This document shows, piece by piece, positions 1-9,414 of a stretch of DNA of 64,000 bases (its first letter is position 1; every line of letters begins with the position of its first letter). The translations under genes and the position numbers were made by a program. Location of the stretch: positions 930,001 to 994,000 of the forward strand of contig NZ_JAUSXN010000001.1 of the NCBI RefSeq assembly GCF_030816015.1. The letters are read 5' to 3'. This DNA comes from Pedobacter sp. W3I1 (GTDB taxonomy: Bacteria > Bacteroidota > Bacteroidia > Sphingobacteriales > Sphingobacteriaceae). Below the pieces are notes generated by a model. That model made no database searches. It was given only the letters and a program-made list of their open reading frames with translations, and was not told where the DNA came from.

Positions 1-722
1 ATTACGGCGGCATACCTTCTGCTTGACCTCATGAGCTTTGGTGTCATCAAGCCAAGTTTCGATAGGATGAAAATAATAACCGGAAGCTCGAAGATAATTC
101 CGGTACCTAAAGTTAAAGTTGCAACAGATGATAGATACGAATCAACTGTGAATGTATTTTTGATTTCGGCACTTACCGTATAACCCGTTAAAAAGTTAAC
201 TGATAATGGGCATACTATAAAGTAGCCAAAAAAGATACCGATAATGAAAAGTGCCGAGGCGAAGAATACAAAGCCACTTGCCGATTTACGTTCATTTTCG
301 TGTAACGCTGGTTTAATAAAACGCCAAACTTCCCATAATAAATAAGGGAAACCAACCACGATACCGCACATTACGCAAACATTCAATTGCAGGTTAAACT
401 GACCTGCCATTTCGGTGTTAATAATCTCTCCATTAATTTTAGTGATACACATATCTGCACCAAGTGAAGGAAATTTTTCTACCAGTTTGCACATCATCCT
501 GTAAGTCCAGAAATCGGGCTTTTTTGGGCCAAATATGATTTTATCTAAGATGAATTCATTGAAGTAAAAAGCGATACCCGTAAAAACGGCAATGGCAATT
601 ACGGCTCTGATTAAATGTTTACGGAGAACATCCAGGTGATCGAAAAAAGACATTTCTGCCTCTAAGGTGGTGCTCTTTTGCCCGATAGCTTTTGTAAGTG
701 AAGTTTTTTTAGTGTCGCTCAT
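1..722 (-). CDS. tatC: Sec-independent translocase subunit TatC (cut by window edge)
   Basis: TatC is the multispanning inner-membrane receptor of the twin-arginine export pathway, which moves folded proteins bearing RR signal peptides. Reading the minus strand from an ATG at 722 gives about 240 codons without a stop up to the window edge, so the C-terminus is missing. After a short polar tail comes the family's opening motif (MSFFDHLDVLRKHL), then several hydrophobic segments, the conserved FxKPAL...E stretch (FIKPALHENER) and LxxLGLMTPKLMRSSRRYA near the edge. An insertion in the first periplasmic loop is usual in Bacteroidetes. No tatA is visible in the window. Identification is secure; only the end is unknown. 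Confidence 0.93.
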   Translation of the reverse strand, partial: MSDTKKTSLTKAIGQKSTTLEAEMSFFDHLDVLRKHLIRAVIAIAVFTGIAFYFNEFILDKIIFGPKKPDFWTYRMMCKLVEKFPSLGADMCITKINGEIINTEMAGQFNLQLNVCVMCGIVVGFPYLLWEVWRFIKPALHENERKSASGFVFFASALFIIGIFFGYFIVCPLSVNFLTGYTVSAEIKNTFTVDSYLSSVATLTLGTGIIFELPVIIFILSKLGLMTPKLMRSSRRYAAV

Positions 723-733
723 GTTGAAAACAA

Positions 734-765
734 AAATACCATTCTATTTGAATAGAATGGTATTT
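734..765 (-). terminator. Perfect hairpin, likely terminator of the LVIVD lipoprotein gene
   Basis: Two 15-base arms (734-748 and 751-765) form a perfect inverted repeat. On the minus strand the second arm is followed by TTTTTGTTTT, as in an intrinsic terminator. It lies between the LVIVD gene stop (842) and the tatC start (722). The run of T is only on the minus side. Confidence 0.65.
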
Positions 766-841
766 ACGTGTTAAATATAGAAATAGTTTATATTATTATG
801 AGAAATGACTTTAAAAATAGAAGGTAGCCCTGGTAGTAGTT

Positions 842-2047
842 TTAAAGTTGGTCTTTAATTATGCTCAGTTGCTTTAAATTTGCCGCATCGTTATAATTAA
901 ATTGATATACGCCATCTTCTCCGGTAACGATTAAAGATTTAGGACCTGCAATAACATCAAAGCTTTTGATATTAATTAAATGTTGAAGCATGTTATTGCC
1001 TATTTTGATTTTATTGGCAATATTAAAGCTCTTTATTCCATAATTACCTTCGCAGAGAAATAAATGATCGCCACTTGTACTTAGGCCGTGTGGGTTTTGC
1101 ATGGGATAAACTGCAACCTGTTTCGGTTTCGTTGGATCTTCAATATCTACAACTTCTAATTGGTTGCTTGCCTGCATGCACATATTGCCGGTACGTAAAG
1201 TAACATAAGCATATTTTCCTTGCACCACTACGGGGTCGCAGGCAAAAATATGGCTGTATGTGGATAACTGTATCGGGTTGGCCGGATCGGTAGCGCTAAA
1301 AATGTGCATGCCTCTATTGGTACCTATAAATAATTTGCTTTCGTAAGGAAAGATGGTTTCAACACCCCAACCCAAATTAATAGCCTTCAGGAAAGTTGGG
1401 TTTGATGCGGTTTTAACGTCAAACAGACTTAAATTATTCACGCCAACAGTATATAAATAGTCATTCATTAAGGTAAATCTGGCCATCGAGCCACCTTGCC
1501 CGGTAGAACTACTTTGCGATAAAGAGTTGCTGCTGTAAGCGGCATCCTTAAATATCCCTTTTTTGTAAGTTTGCTTCTTTACCAGGGTATCTTTATAAGT
1601 GTAAAGGTATTTTTGAGCACCCGCCGAATACAATTGATTGAAAACATCAGTTACTCTTTTCACTTGTTTGATACCGTTCAAGTTCGAGATATCAAAAGCC
1701 AGTAAGTCAATAAAACTGTCGGCGTAAAGGATATTGTTGTGAATGGCTAAATCTACGTTTCCCGGAATTTTCAGAAAACCCATGTTTACTGGCGCACTCG
1801 GATTGGTATTGTTGTAGATATGAATACCTTCATTGGGTTCATTAATGAAGAGATAATCGTTGTAAATGTAAATTTTCCCGGTTCTTTTGGCTGGAATGGC
1901 TTTGGTCAATCCTACAGGCAGCGCCCTCATTTCCTGAACAGATATCCTTTTTGCAATCTGTATCATTTCGTACTCATCTTTTTTACAGTTCGTAAATACA
2001 GTGAAAACAAGTAGAAGGAGTACTGCGTTAATCAGATTTTTTTTCAT
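842..2047 (-). CDS. LVIVD-repeat lipoprotein
   Basis: A 401-residue exported protein. It begins with a lipoprotein signal (MKKNLINAVLLLLVFTVFTNC, Cys at about residue 21) followed by KKDE. The rest is built of repeats typical of the LVIVD family, predicted beta-propeller blades: LYADSFIDLLAFDISN, LYTVGVNNLSLFDVKT, LFIGTNRGMHIFSATDP, AYVTLRTGN...LEVVDIEDPTKP, LFLCEGNYGIKSFNI. Such proteins are probably anchored in the outer membrane. The function is unknown and no enzyme motif is visible. It stands alone between tatC and accC with its own terminator-like hairpin downstream. Confidence 0.8.
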   Translation of the reverse strand: MKKNLINAVLLLLVFTVFTNCKKDEYEMIQIAKRISVQEMRALPVGLTKAIPAKRTGKIYIYNDYLFINEPNEGIHIYNNTNPSAPVNMGFLKIPGNVDLAIHNNILYADSFIDLLAFDISNLNGIKQVKRVTDVFNQLYSAGAQKYLYTYKDTLVKKQTYKKGIFKDAAYSSNSLSQSSSTGQGGSMARFTLMNDYLYTVGVNNLSLFDVKTASNPTFLKAINLGWGVETIFPYESKLFIGTNRGMHIFSATDPANPIQLSTYSHIFACDPVVVQGKYAYVTLRTGNMCMQASNQLEVVDIEDPTKPKQVAVYPMQNPHGLSTSGDHLFLCEGNYGIKSFNIANKIKIGNNMLQHLINIKSFDVIAGPKSLIVTGEDGVYQFNYNDAANLKQLSIIKDQL

Positions 2048-2163
2048 ATTTGGAGTGGTTTTAATATATAAACGTAACGAATTAAATAATCGCTACAGTT
2101 TAGAGTTAAATATTAATTATCAGGTATTTATCCGGCAGTAATTAAAATCTAAAACAATAAAAA

Positions 2164-2190
2164 AGGCTATCCAAATTATTTGAATAGCCT
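2164..2190 (-). terminator. Intrinsic terminator after accC
   Basis: Arms AGGCTAT (2164-2170) and ATAGCCT (2184-2190) with a 13-base loop. On the minus strand the stem is followed by a T-run. It sits about 30 bases after the accC stop and closes the DUF177-to-accC operon. Confidence 0.65.
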
Positions 2191-2217
2191 CCTTATATTA
2201 TTAAGTATAGAAATCGT

Positions 2218-3561
2218 TTATCCTTCCGAAAACTCGAACGTTTCCATAAATTTCGTAGTAAAATTTCCTGCTCTGAAGTTCGGATCTTTCATCAACTGCA
2301 GATGGAAAGGAATGGTTGTTTTTACACCTTCAATTACAAATTCACCTAAAGCGCGTTCCATCGTACAAATTGCCTCTTCGCGTGTTTGTGCCACACAGAT
2401 TAATTTGGCAATCATCGAATCGTAGTTAGATGGAATTGAATAGCCAGCATAAACGTGTGTATCAACACGAACACCATGGCCACCCGGAGAGTGGAAATTG
2501 GTAATTCGTCCCGGTGATGGACGGAAGTTATTTGCCGGATCTTCTGCATTGATCCGGCACTCAATTGCGTGCATGTTAGGAAAGTAATTTTTACCTGAAA
2601 TTGGAATTCCGGCAGCAACTTTAATCTGTTCTTTAATTAAATCGAAGTTGATTACCTCTTCTGTAACCGGATGCTCTACCTGGATACGGGTATTCATTTC
2701 CATAAAATAGAAGTTACGGTGTTTATCAACCAAAAATTCGATTGTTCCTGCTCCTTCGTAATTTACAGCCATTGCACCTTTAATAGCTGCTTCACCCATT
2801 CTTACACGAAGTTCATCTGTCATGAAAGGAGAAGGAGATTCCTCAACCAATTTCTGGTGGCGGCGCTGAATAGAACAATCGCGCTCCGATAAATGGCAGG
2901 CTTTACCAAACTGATCTCCGATAATCTGGATTTCAATGTGGCGTGGATCTTCGATATATTTCTCTAAGTATAAACCATCGTTACCAAAGGCTGCACCAGA
3001 TTCCTGACGGGCACTATCCCATGCATTTTCAAAATCTTCATCTTTCCAAACTACACGCATACCACGGCCACCACCACCGGCAGTTGCTTTTAGGATAACA
3101 GGATAGCCCATTTCATTGGCGATTGCAATACCTTCTTTAACGCTGCTCAGCAAGCCTTCAGATCCTGGAATGGTTGGTACACCAGCAATTTTCATGGTTT
3201 CTTTTGCAGAAGCTTTATCGCCCATGCCATTAATCTGTTCTGGGGTAGCACCAATAAATTTGATGTTGTACTCGCGGCAAATATTAGAAAACTTAGCATT
3301 TTCTGATAAGAAACCATAACCTGGGTGTATGGCATCGGCGTTAGTTAATTCTGCGGCCGAAATGATATTTGGAATATTTAAATAAGAATCTTTACTAGGT
3401 GGGGGGCCAATACAAACAGCCTCATCAGCAAAACGTACGTGTAAACTCTCGCGATCTGCGGTAGAGTAAACAGCAACCGTTTTGATGCCCATTTCCTTAC
3501 AGGTACGGATAATACGCAAAGCGATTTCACCCCTGTTGGCAATTAGTATTTTTTTAAACAT
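2218..3561 (-). CDS. accC: Acetyl-CoA carboxylase, biotin carboxylase subunit
   Basis: ATP-dependent carboxylation of biotin on AccB, the first half-reaction of acetyl-CoA carboxylase and the committed step of fatty-acid synthesis in the cytoplasm. It has 447 residues, the usual length for AccC. The N-terminus [19 protein letters not shown] is diagnostic, followed by [10 protein letters not shown], the glycine-rich ATP lid ([14 protein letters not shown]), [13 protein letters not shown] and the active-site segment [16 protein letters not shown]. It is the last gene of the operon, 97 bases after accB, with a terminator behind it. The carboxyltransferase genes accA/accD are not in the window. 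Confidence 0.97.
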   Translation of the reverse strand: MFKKILIANRGEIALRIIRTCKEMGIKTVAVYSTADRESLHVRFADEAVCIGPPPSKDSYLNIPNIISAAELTNADAIHPGYGFLSENAKFSNICREYNIKFIGATPEQINGMGDKASAKETMKIAGVPTIPGSEGLLSSVKEGIAIANEMGYPVILKATAGGGGRGMRVVWKDEDFENAWDSARQESGAAFGNDGLYLEKYIEDPRHIEIQIIGDQFGKACHLSERDCSIQRRHQKLVEESPSPFMTDELRVRMGEAAIKGAMAVNYEGAGTIEFLVDKHRNFYFMEMNTRIQVEHPVTEEVINFDLIKEQIKVAAGIPISGKNYFPNMHAIECRINAEDPANNFRPSPGRITNFHSPGGHGVRVDTHVYAGYSIPSNYDSMIAKLICVAQTREEAICTMERALGEFVIEGVKTTIPFHLQLMKDPNFRAGNFTTKFMETFEFSEG

Positions 3562-3572
3562 AATTTTTTTAA

Positions 3573-3655
3573 TTGATGATTACACCGATTATAGGATTAC
3601 ACTGATTTAGTGGCATCATCAATAATCTGTAAATCAAATTAATTTGTGAAATCAG
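3573..3655. repeat. GATTACA-type word repeat between accB and accC
   Basis: The accB-accC spacer is built from near-copies of one word (GATTACACCGATT, GGATTACACTGATTT) and its partial complements (AATCTGTAAATC). Similar words (AATCTGTGTAATC) occur near 11950-11985 after rsmA. No coding sequence is seen. It resembles the self-complementary intergenic words seen elsewhere in this window. Confidence 0.5.
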
Positions 3656-3658
3656 CTT

Positions 3659-4135
3659 CTAAATAGGTTCTACTAAAAATAACGGTTGGTCATATTCTAC
3701 CGGCGATGCATTATCAACCAGGATTTTAACGATACGGCCCGAAACTTCACTTTCAATTTCGTTAAAAAGTTTCATTGCCTCGATAATACAAACTACTTTA
3801 CCTGTGCTAATTTCATCACCAACATTAACAAACATTGGTTTATCTGGACTAGCTGAACGATAGAAAGTACCGATCATTGGCGATTTAATCGTAATGTATT
3901 TTGAGGTGTCTTCTGCAGCTGGTACAGCAGGTGTTGCTGCATTTGGAGCAGTAGGAGCTATAGCAACAGGGGCAGCAGCCTGTACAAGCGGAGCCTGTGG
4001 TACGGTAGCATGCACAACTGTTGGCGCTTGGTTTGTTTTGATCGTGATTTTGAAGTTTTCCTGCTCAATAGCAACTTCATTTACTCCAGAACGAGAAACA
4101 AATTTAATCAGTTCCTGTATTTGTTTGATATCCAT
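3659..4135 (-). CDS. accB: Biotin carboxyl carrier protein of acetyl-CoA carboxylase
   Basis: Carries the biotin that shuttles CO2 from AccC to the carboxyltransferase. It has 158 residues. An N-terminal helical segment of about 35 residues is followed by an Ala/Pro-rich linker (about 38-75) and a C-terminal biotinyl domain. The biotin-attachment motif is [13 protein letters not shown] with Lys at residue 122. It is followed by accC and preceded by fabH, the standard Bacteroidetes arrangement. Confidence 0.97.
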   Translation of the reverse strand: MDIKQIQELIKFVSRSGVNEVAIEQENFKITIKTNQAPTVVHATVPQAPLVQAAAPVAIAPTAPNAATPAVPAAEDTSKYITIKSPMIGTFYRSASPDKPMFVNVGDEISTGKVVCIIEAMKLFNEIESEVSGRIVKILVDNASPVEYDQPLFLVEPI

Positions 4136-4220
4136 TTTTTAGGCTAGTTATGTAAAAAATAGTGTTTATTGAATTAACTAAGTTATACTTTTTTTGTTTT
4201 ATTTTTTTCTACGTAGTATA

Positions 4221-4254
4221 GGACTTCTGACTCCCGACTAAAGACTTCTGACTA
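4221..4254. repeat. GACT/AGTC word repeat overlapping the fabH stop codon
   Basis: Words GGACTTCTGACTCCCGACT and AAGACTTCTGACT lie directly after fabH and include its stop codon at 4252-4254. The same vocabulary appears at 9526-9551, 24072-24103 and 35889-35926. No gene is visible in this spacer. Confidence 0.55.
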
Positions 4255-5250
4255 ATTAGTATCGTAAGCCCATTTAAGGTATACTGAACCCCAGGTGAAA
4301 CCACCACCAAATGCCGCTAAAACGATGTTGTCGCCTTTTCTCAACCTGCTTTCCCATTCCCATAAACATAAAGGAATAGTTCCGTTGGTTGTATTTCCGT
4401 AACGTTCAATGTTGATCATTACTTTATCGGTGGTTACGCCCATGCGGTTTGCAGTGGCATCGATAATGCGTTTATTGGCTTGGTGAGGCACTAACCATGC
4501 AACATCATCAGCAGTTAAGCCGTTACGTTCCATAATCTCTGCAGCAACATCGGCCATATTGGTTACCGCAAATTTAAATACTGTTGGGCCCTCCTGGTGT
4601 GCAAAATGTAATCTTGCGTCAATAGTTTCATGTGTTGCCGGCATAACCGAACCACCTGCTTTCATCCCTAAGAAATCTCTTCCGGAACCATCTGTTCTTA
4701 AAATAGAATCCTGGATACCTAAACCTTCTTCGTTTGGTTCTAATAAGGCACAGCCACAACCATCTCCAAAAATGATACAGGTTGTACGGTCTTCGTAATT
4801 GATGATTGACGACATTTTATCGCCACCAACTACTAAAACCTTTTTGTGTCTTCCCGACTCAATGAATGATGCGCCTGTAGAAAGTCCGAAAATAAAGCCA
4901 GAACAGGCTGCCTGTAAATCGTAACCCCATGCATTTGTAGCACCAATTTTATCTGCTAAAACGTTTGCCGTTGCAGGGAAAGTAAAATCCGGAGTAGTGG
5001 TGCAAAAGATAATCAGTTCAATTTCTTTTGCATCAATTCCTCTCTTCTTAAGTAAACCGTTTACGGCATGAACAGCCATATCGGAAGTACCTAAACCTTC
5101 TCCTTTTAAAATTCTACGTTCTTTAATCCCTGTTCTACTGGTAATCCATTCATCCGAAGTATCAACCATGGTTTCTAACTCTGCGTTTGTAAGCACATAG
5201 TCGGGAACGTAACCATTTACTGCTGTAATAGCAGCGTGAATTTTACTCAT
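4252..5250 (-). CDS. fabH: 3-oxoacyl-ACP synthase III (KAS III)
   Basis: Starts fatty-acid chains by condensing acyl-CoA with malonyl-ACP. It has 332 residues. The thiolase-fold catalytic triad is visible: Cys116 (AACSGF), His256 (PHQANKR) and Asn286 (RYGNTTNG). It lies 18 bases after plsX in the operon plsX-fabH-accB-accC, which supports a housekeeping role. A second FabH-type gene with a different insertion lies at 13189-14235; the operon copy is the likelier initiator of bulk synthesis. Confidence 0.96.
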   Translation of the reverse strand: MSKIHAAITAVNGYVPDYVLTNAELETMVDTSDEWITSRTGIKERRILKGEGLGTSDMAVHAVNGLLKKRGIDAKEIELIIFCTTTPDFTFPATANVLADKIGATNAWGYDLQAACSGFIFGLSTGASFIESGRHKKVLVVGGDKMSSIINYEDRTTCIIFGDGCGCALLEPNEEGLGIQDSILRTDGSGRDFLGMKAGGSVMPATHETIDARLHFAHQEGPTVFKFAVTNMADVAAEIMERNGLTADDVAWLVPHQANKRIIDATANRMGVTTDKVMINIERYGNTTNGTIPLCLWEWESRLRKGDNIVLAAFGGGFTWGSVYLKWAYDTN

Positions 5251-5268
5251 TTTAAGAATTTTAATAAA

Positions 5269-6207
5269 TTATTTAAATGCAATTCTAATTTTTTCTACCA
5301 AACCTGTGGTGATCATTTCTCTGGATTGCAGAACCATATTTTTAACGGCTAACGGACTAGAAATTCCATGTCCGATAACCACAGGAGCGTTAACACCTAA
5401 AACCGGACTTCCACCATATTGTTCATAATTAAAACGATCGAAGAACTCATCTTTAAGTCCCTTTTTGATGGTCAATACATAAAACGATTCTGCTAATTTT
5501 AGCATTATATTTCCGGTAAAACCATCACATACAATTACATCTGCTTTATCGTTAAATAAATCTCTTCCTTCCACATTCCCAACAAAGTTGAAGAGATTGG
5601 TTTCTTTCATTAACGGGAAAGTAGCCATGCTTAACATATTTCCTTTCTCATCTTCTTCGCCAATATTTATCAGGGCAACTTTGGGGTCATTAATCTGCAA
5701 AAGATTTTCTGCATATAAGCTGCCTAAAACGCCAAATTGTAATAAAATATCGGGTTTGCAGTCGGCATTTGCACCTACATCTAATAATAAGCCGGTACCG
5801 CCTTTAATTTTCGGAAGAATTGTACATAAACAAGGGCGGATAATGCCCGGGATGGTTTTAACGCTAAAAACTGCGCCAACCAACATGGCTCCAGAGTTAC
5901 CAGCACTAGCGAAAGAATCGATTTTGCCTTCTTTTAAAAGGTTAAAACCAACTGCTATGCTCGAATTTGGTTTCTGAACGATTGCTTTGGTGGGATGTTC
6001 GCCCATACCAATTACTTCATCAGTATGAACGTATTCAAAATGATCTGGATTAAAACCTTCTTCTGCAAGAATGGGTTTAATCTGTTCGGTATCGCCAATA
6101 AGAACTAAATGCTCTCCAGCGTTAAGCGATTGATGAGCAGCTATTGCTCCCAAAACAATTGCTTTGGGAGCATAGTCTCCGCCCATTATGTCGAGGCCTA
6201 TTTTCAT
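5269..6207 (-). CDS. plsX: Phosphate acyltransferase PlsX
   Basis: Converts acyl-ACP to acyl-phosphate for phospholipid synthesis; a peripheral membrane enzyme. It has 312 residues. The N-terminus MKIGLDIMGGDYAPKA is diagnostic, and the body contains SAGNSGAMLVGA, LDVGAN and CDGFTGNI, all typical of PlsX. It sits between rpmF and fabH, the classic rpmF-plsX-fabH order that links lipid synthesis to ribosome production. Confidence 0.97.
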   Translation of the reverse strand: MKIGLDIMGGDYAPKAIVLGAIAAHQSLNAGEHLVLIGDTEQIKPILAEEGFNPDHFEYVHTDEVIGMGEHPTKAIVQKPNSSIAVGFNLLKEGKIDSFASAGNSGAMLVGAVFSVKTIPGIIRPCLCTILPKIKGGTGLLLDVGANADCKPDILLQFGVLGSLYAENLLQINDPKVALINIGEEDEKGNMLSMATFPLMKETNLFNFVGNVEGRDLFNDKADVIVCDGFTGNIMLKLAESFYVLTIKKGLKDEFFDRFNYEQYGGSPVLGVNAPVVIGHGISSPLAVKNMVLQSREMITTGLVEKIRIAFK

Positions 6208-6309
6208 AGAAAAAATCTGTTTGTGTTTAAGTCAGGTGTAATCCTGAATTTTTCAGTTGACTAAGGTATGACTAAAGCCGCTGAAAACACAAACAATTTT
6301 TTAAGAAAA

Positions 6310-6501
6310 TTACCCAATCTGAGTATTTTCGATAACCAGTTTGCCGTTGTAGTATAAGTTACCATCAACGTTGTAAGCACGGTGAGGTACGTGAATAGCA
6401 CCTGTTGCCGAGCATGTTGCTAAAGAAGGAGTAACAGCTTTATAGTGTGTTCTTCTTTTATTTTTTCTCTGTTTCGAGATTTTCCGTTTTGGATGTGCCA
6501 T
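6310..6501 (-). CDS. rpmF: 50S ribosomal protein L32
   Basis: A 63-residue basic protein with the L32 start MAHPKRKISKQRKNKRR and the motif HRAYNVDGNLYYNGK. It lacks the Cys pairs of zinc-binding L32, so this is the zinc-free form. It is 15 bases after the DUF177 gene and about 100 bases before plsX. Confidence 0.97.
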   Translation of the reverse strand: MAHPKRKISKQRKNKRRTHYKAVTPSLATCSATGAIHVPHRAYNVDGNLYYNGKLVIENTQIG

Positions 6502-6516
6502 TGGTGTATAATCTAA

Positions 6517-7047
6517 TTATTTTTTTAACTTATTAAGGGCTTCCCAACGTGGGTCGCTTGTTTGTTCATTTTCTTCAGCCTGCTTCTGGATAGATAACTG
6601 ATTTAAGCGATCAATCATTTCCTGATCACAATCTTTACCTGCCTGCTCGCAGTTTTTGATATAAGGTACCGCTACGTTAATCATTTCGTATAAAGGACCC
6701 GATATATCAATCTCGGTATCTTTACGGCTGAGCGAGATAATTTCTTCATCATCGCTTTCCATTTCGGCTTCTGCAAATTTTACGATCTGACGTTCGTACA
6801 GGTTTACTGGTAATGAAAACTCAGATAAACATTTATCGCAATCTAAATTAACTATACCAATAACTTTGAATTTTAGAAGCATCATGGTCTCTTGTTTCTC
6901 AAGTTCCAGGCCTACCTTTAAATTTCCGCTTTTAATTAACGAGTACTCGAATGCGTTAAAAAAGGCATCATCAAGCTCATAATCAAACTGATGGGTTCCC
7001 AATTTTAATCCGGTAAACGGTAATGAAAATTGTTTTAGTGGGTTCAA
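6517..7047 (-). CDS. DUF177 (YceD-like) protein
   Basis: A 176-residue protein of the DUF177 family, almost always encoded just before rpmF and linked in other organisms to 23S rRNA or ribosome maturation. The metal-like pair CDKC lies near the middle and the conserved DPRWEALNKLK close is at the C-terminus. It is the first gene of the lipid operon and has a good -7 promoter box at 7070-7077. The role here is inferred from family and position. Confidence 0.85.
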   Translation of the reverse strand: MNPLKQFSLPFTGLKLGTHQFDYELDDAFFNAFEYSLIKSGNLKVGLELEKQETMMLLKFKVIGIVNLDCDKCLSEFSLPVNLYERQIVKFAEAEMESDDEEIISLSRKDTEIDISGPLYEMINVAVPYIKNCEQAGKDCDQEMIDRLNQLSIQKQAEENEQTSDPRWEALNKLKK

Positions 7048-7069
7048 AGTACTGTAAAATTTTAGCCTG

Positions 7070-7077
7070 CAAATGTA
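7070..7077 (-). promoter_or_regulatory. -7 box for the DUF177-rpmF-plsX-fabH-accBC operon
   Basis: Minus-strand TACATTTG followed by C matches the Bacteroidetes -7 consensus TAnnTTTG. It lies 23 bases upstream of the DUF177 start. I did not find a convincing -33 TTTG. Confidence 0.5.
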
Positions 7078-7164
7078 GGGATAAAATAATTAGATTAAAA
7101 ATGTTTTTTGAAAATTGTTGATGTTAATCGGACAGGTTTTCAGAATGTTAATCGAAATACGGAA

Positions 7165-7197
7165 AGGCCTTACAGGTTTCTGAAACCTGTAAGGCCT
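7165..7197. repeat. Long perfect palindrome with AGGTTTC core
   Basis: Arms of 16 bases (7165-7180 and 7182-7197) with a 1-base centre. It lies just after the stop of the sulfurtransferase gene and shares the core AGGTTT-N-AAACCT with the palindrome at 9382-9414. It may act as a terminator of the minus-strand gene, since a short T-run follows on that strand, but the resemblance of the two copies suggests a dispersed element. Confidence 0.55.
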
Positions 7198-7206
7198 ATA
7201 AGAAGG

Positions 7207-8049
7207 CTAGTCTGCCAATACCATTTCTTTGTTATTTCTGCTCCATTCGCTCCATGAGCCTACATAAAGTTTAGGGATGGGTAAACCTGCATAATCCATA
7301 GCCAGTAGCGTATGGCAGGCGGTAATACCCGAGCCACAGTGTACAATTACGTTTTCGGGTTTAACGTGGGCCAAAGCTTCGGCATATTTTTCTTTCAATA
7401 TTTCAGGGGCCAGGAAAGCACCCGTAGCATTTAAATTTTCAGTATAGGGAATATTTGCCGCACCAGGGATATGGCCTGCAATTAAATCGATAGGTTCGGT
7501 GAGGCCTGCAAAACGGTTGGCATCGCGCACATCGATCACAATATAATCGTCGGTTTTGGCCACTTTTTCTACTTCATTGATATCAGATAGTGGTAAGTTC
7601 CATGCTGTGATTTCGTATTTTTCAACAGATTTCGGGATTTCTACTTTATCAGTTGTCGGGAAGCCTGCTTTAACAGCCGCCTGAAAGCCCCCATCAATTA
7701 CCTGTACTTTTTCATGACTGATGGCTTTTAGCATCCACCAGAGCCTTGCAGCTGCATTACCGCCGTTTTTATCATCGTAAACAATTACATGGCTATCTTT
7801 TGTGATGCCGAGTTTCTGTAAAACAATTGAAAATTGCTCGAAAGTAGGTAAAGGATGCCTTCCGCCAACTGCAAAATCGCCAATGTTGGCTAAATCATTG
7901 TTTTCATCAGCGAAGTGCGCGCCCGCTAAATGCTGTTCATCATATCTGGCTTTTGATCCGGCGCTCGCATCAATAATTACGATTTCATCGTCTTGGTTTA
8001 ACCAGGTTAATTCTGCTGGTTTTATGATGGGTGGTAATTTTGTACTCAT
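7207..8049 (-). CDS. Sulfurtransferase with two rhodanese domains (SseA type)
   Basis: Transfers sulfur from 3-mercaptopyruvate or thiosulfate to acceptors such as cyanide or thiols. It has 280 residues with an inactive N-terminal and an active C-terminal rhodanese domain. The active loop is HCGSGITA with Cys at 238; the CGSG(I/V)TA form points to mercaptopyruvate sulfurtransferase more than to thiosulfate rhodanese. Substrate preference is inferred from that loop only. It is a single gene. Confidence 0.88.
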   Translation of the reverse strand: MSTKLPPIIKPAELTWLNQDDEIVIIDASAGSKARYDEQHLAGAHFADENNDLANIGDFAVGGRHPLPTFEQFSIVLQKLGITKDSHVIVYDDKNGGNAAARLWWMLKAISHEKVQVIDGGFQAAVKAGFPTTDKVEIPKSVEKYEITAWNLPLSDINEVEKVAKTDDYIVIDVRDANRFAGLTEPIDLIAGHIPGAANIPYTENLNATGAFLAPEILKEKYAEALAHVKPENVIVHCGSGITACHTLLAMDYAGLPIPKLYVGSWSEWSRNNKEMVLAD

Positions 8050-8140
8050 ATTTGTTTTTTTGGGTAACTGATGTTATTATAATTCCAACAATTAATGTTA
8101 GAAGCCACAATAATTAATGCAATTCCTGTTAGTCGCATTT

Positions 8141-9337
8141 TTAAATTGTTTTTTTTAGCAACGCCCATAGTCCCAATACTGGGCCAATTGCAAGCACCAT
8201 ATAAAGATATTGAATATTTAGCTGTTTTGATAGTAAATTAACCGTCTGAATGCTGATAATTGTAATGGCAAAGCCGATACAATTTACCAACGTTAACGAA
8301 GTTCCTCTTAAACTTTCGGGTGCATGCTTGGCAATTAAAGAAGAAAATAATGGCGAATCTGCCGTGCCGAATAAACCCCAGCAAAATAAAAATATAAGAA
8401 AAGGATAAACTGAACTGCTGAATAGAAAGAGGGAAGAGAGCAAGCAGCACAGGCCCGAAATGGAAAGGGCAATGGTGGCAATCCGTTTTGCGCCAAATTT
8501 TTGTGAGAGCAGACCGCCGATCATGCAAGATAGACCACCTGATGCGATAATTAAGAACGAAAATAGCGGGATATTTAAAGTTGCATGAGCATGTTTAGTA
8601 TTGTAAAGCAGCAGCATGCCTGGTAAAAAAGCCCAAAATGTATAAAGTTCCCACATGTGTCCGAAATAACCGAAAGCGGCGGATCTGAAATGCGGATTTT
8701 TAAAGCCATTAAAACAAGAACGGAAATTGAATTTTTGTCCGGCTGTTCTAAACGGACCATTGGGCACAAACAATAAAATTCCCAAAGCTCCGGTTACAGA
8801 TAACGCCGATGTAGCAAAGATTACATATTGCCAGGGAAAATTTGCTGTAAATGTTTTTAATAAGTGCGGAAAGGCAGTGCCCAAAACCAAAGCACCAACT
8901 AAAAACCCTAAGGATTTTCCTAGCCCGTCTTTAAAGTAATCGGATGCTATTTTCATGCCAACGGGGTAGATTCCAGCCAGCATAAAACCAGTTAAAAAGC
9001 GAAAAAGCAATAGTAAATGGACATCTGGTAGTTCTAAACAGATGCCCAGATTAAACAACGCAGCTGCAATGCCACAGATAAAGAACACTTTTGAGGGTGA
9101 AAAAATATCGGAAATGGCAAAGAAAGCAAAAACTAATGTTCCGCTGATGAAACCAAACTGTACCATACTGGTGAGATTGGCTAAGAGGTTCGTTTCATTA
9201 GGAAAGCTTTTAACAATATCGGGCAATACCGCGTTGCCAGCAAACCACAACGAGGTACAGAGAAACTGTGCAATAACGATTGTGGGTAGGATGTAATTGG
9301 TTTTTTTAGTGCCGCTCATTTTAAATTTGATGCACAA
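8141..9337 (-). CDS. Major facilitator superfamily transporter
   Basis: Membrane transporter with about 12 hydrophobic segments over 398 residues. The MFS motif between helices 2 and 3 is weakly recognisable (FAISDIFSPSKVFF). The Met at residue 7 (MSGTKKTNYILP, genomic 9319) is the likelier start, since the first six residues look like upstream sequence. Several segments resemble drug or sugar exporters (GMKIASDYFKDGLGKSLGFLVGALVLGTAFPHL). The substrate cannot be told. Confidence 0.8.
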   Translation of the reverse strand: MCIKFKMSGTKKTNYILPTIVIAQFLCTSLWFAGNAVLPDIVKSFPNETNLLANLTSMVQFGFISGTLVFAFFAISDIFSPSKVFFICGIAAALFNLGICLELPDVHLLLLFRFLTGFMLAGIYPVGMKIASDYFKDGLGKSLGFLVGALVLGTAFPHLLKTFTANFPWQYVIFATSALSVTGALGILLFVPNGPFRTAGQKFNFRSCFNGFKNPHFRSAAFGYFGHMWELYTFWAFLPGMLLLYNTKHAHATLNIPLFSFLIIASGGLSCMIGGLLSQKFGAKRIATIALSISGLCCLLSSLFLFSSSVYPFLIFLFCWGLFGTADSPLFSSLIAKHAPESLRGTSLTLVNCIGFAITIISIQTVNLLSKQLNIQYLYMVLAIGPVLGLWALLKKTI

Positions 9338-9381
9338 TTTTACCTAAAATAAACCTGATAGCAGTGGAAATACTTTTGATT

Positions 9382-9414
9382 AAACCCATAAGGTTTTCAA
9401 AACCTTATGGGTTT
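9382..9414. repeat. Long perfect palindrome with AGGTTTT core
   Basis: Arms AAACCCATAAGGTTTT (9382-9397) and its exact complement (9399-9414) with a 1-base centre. No T-run follows on either strand, which argues against a terminator. It shares its core with 7165-7197. Confidence 0.55.

Noticed and set aside
3894..4142. Open frame antisense to accB
   Set aside because: A shadow of the Ala/Pro-rich linker of AccB on the other strand.
9382..9414. Ordinary terminator of pdxA
   Set aside because: It is 220 bases beyond the pdxA stop and lacks a T-run on the relevant strand.
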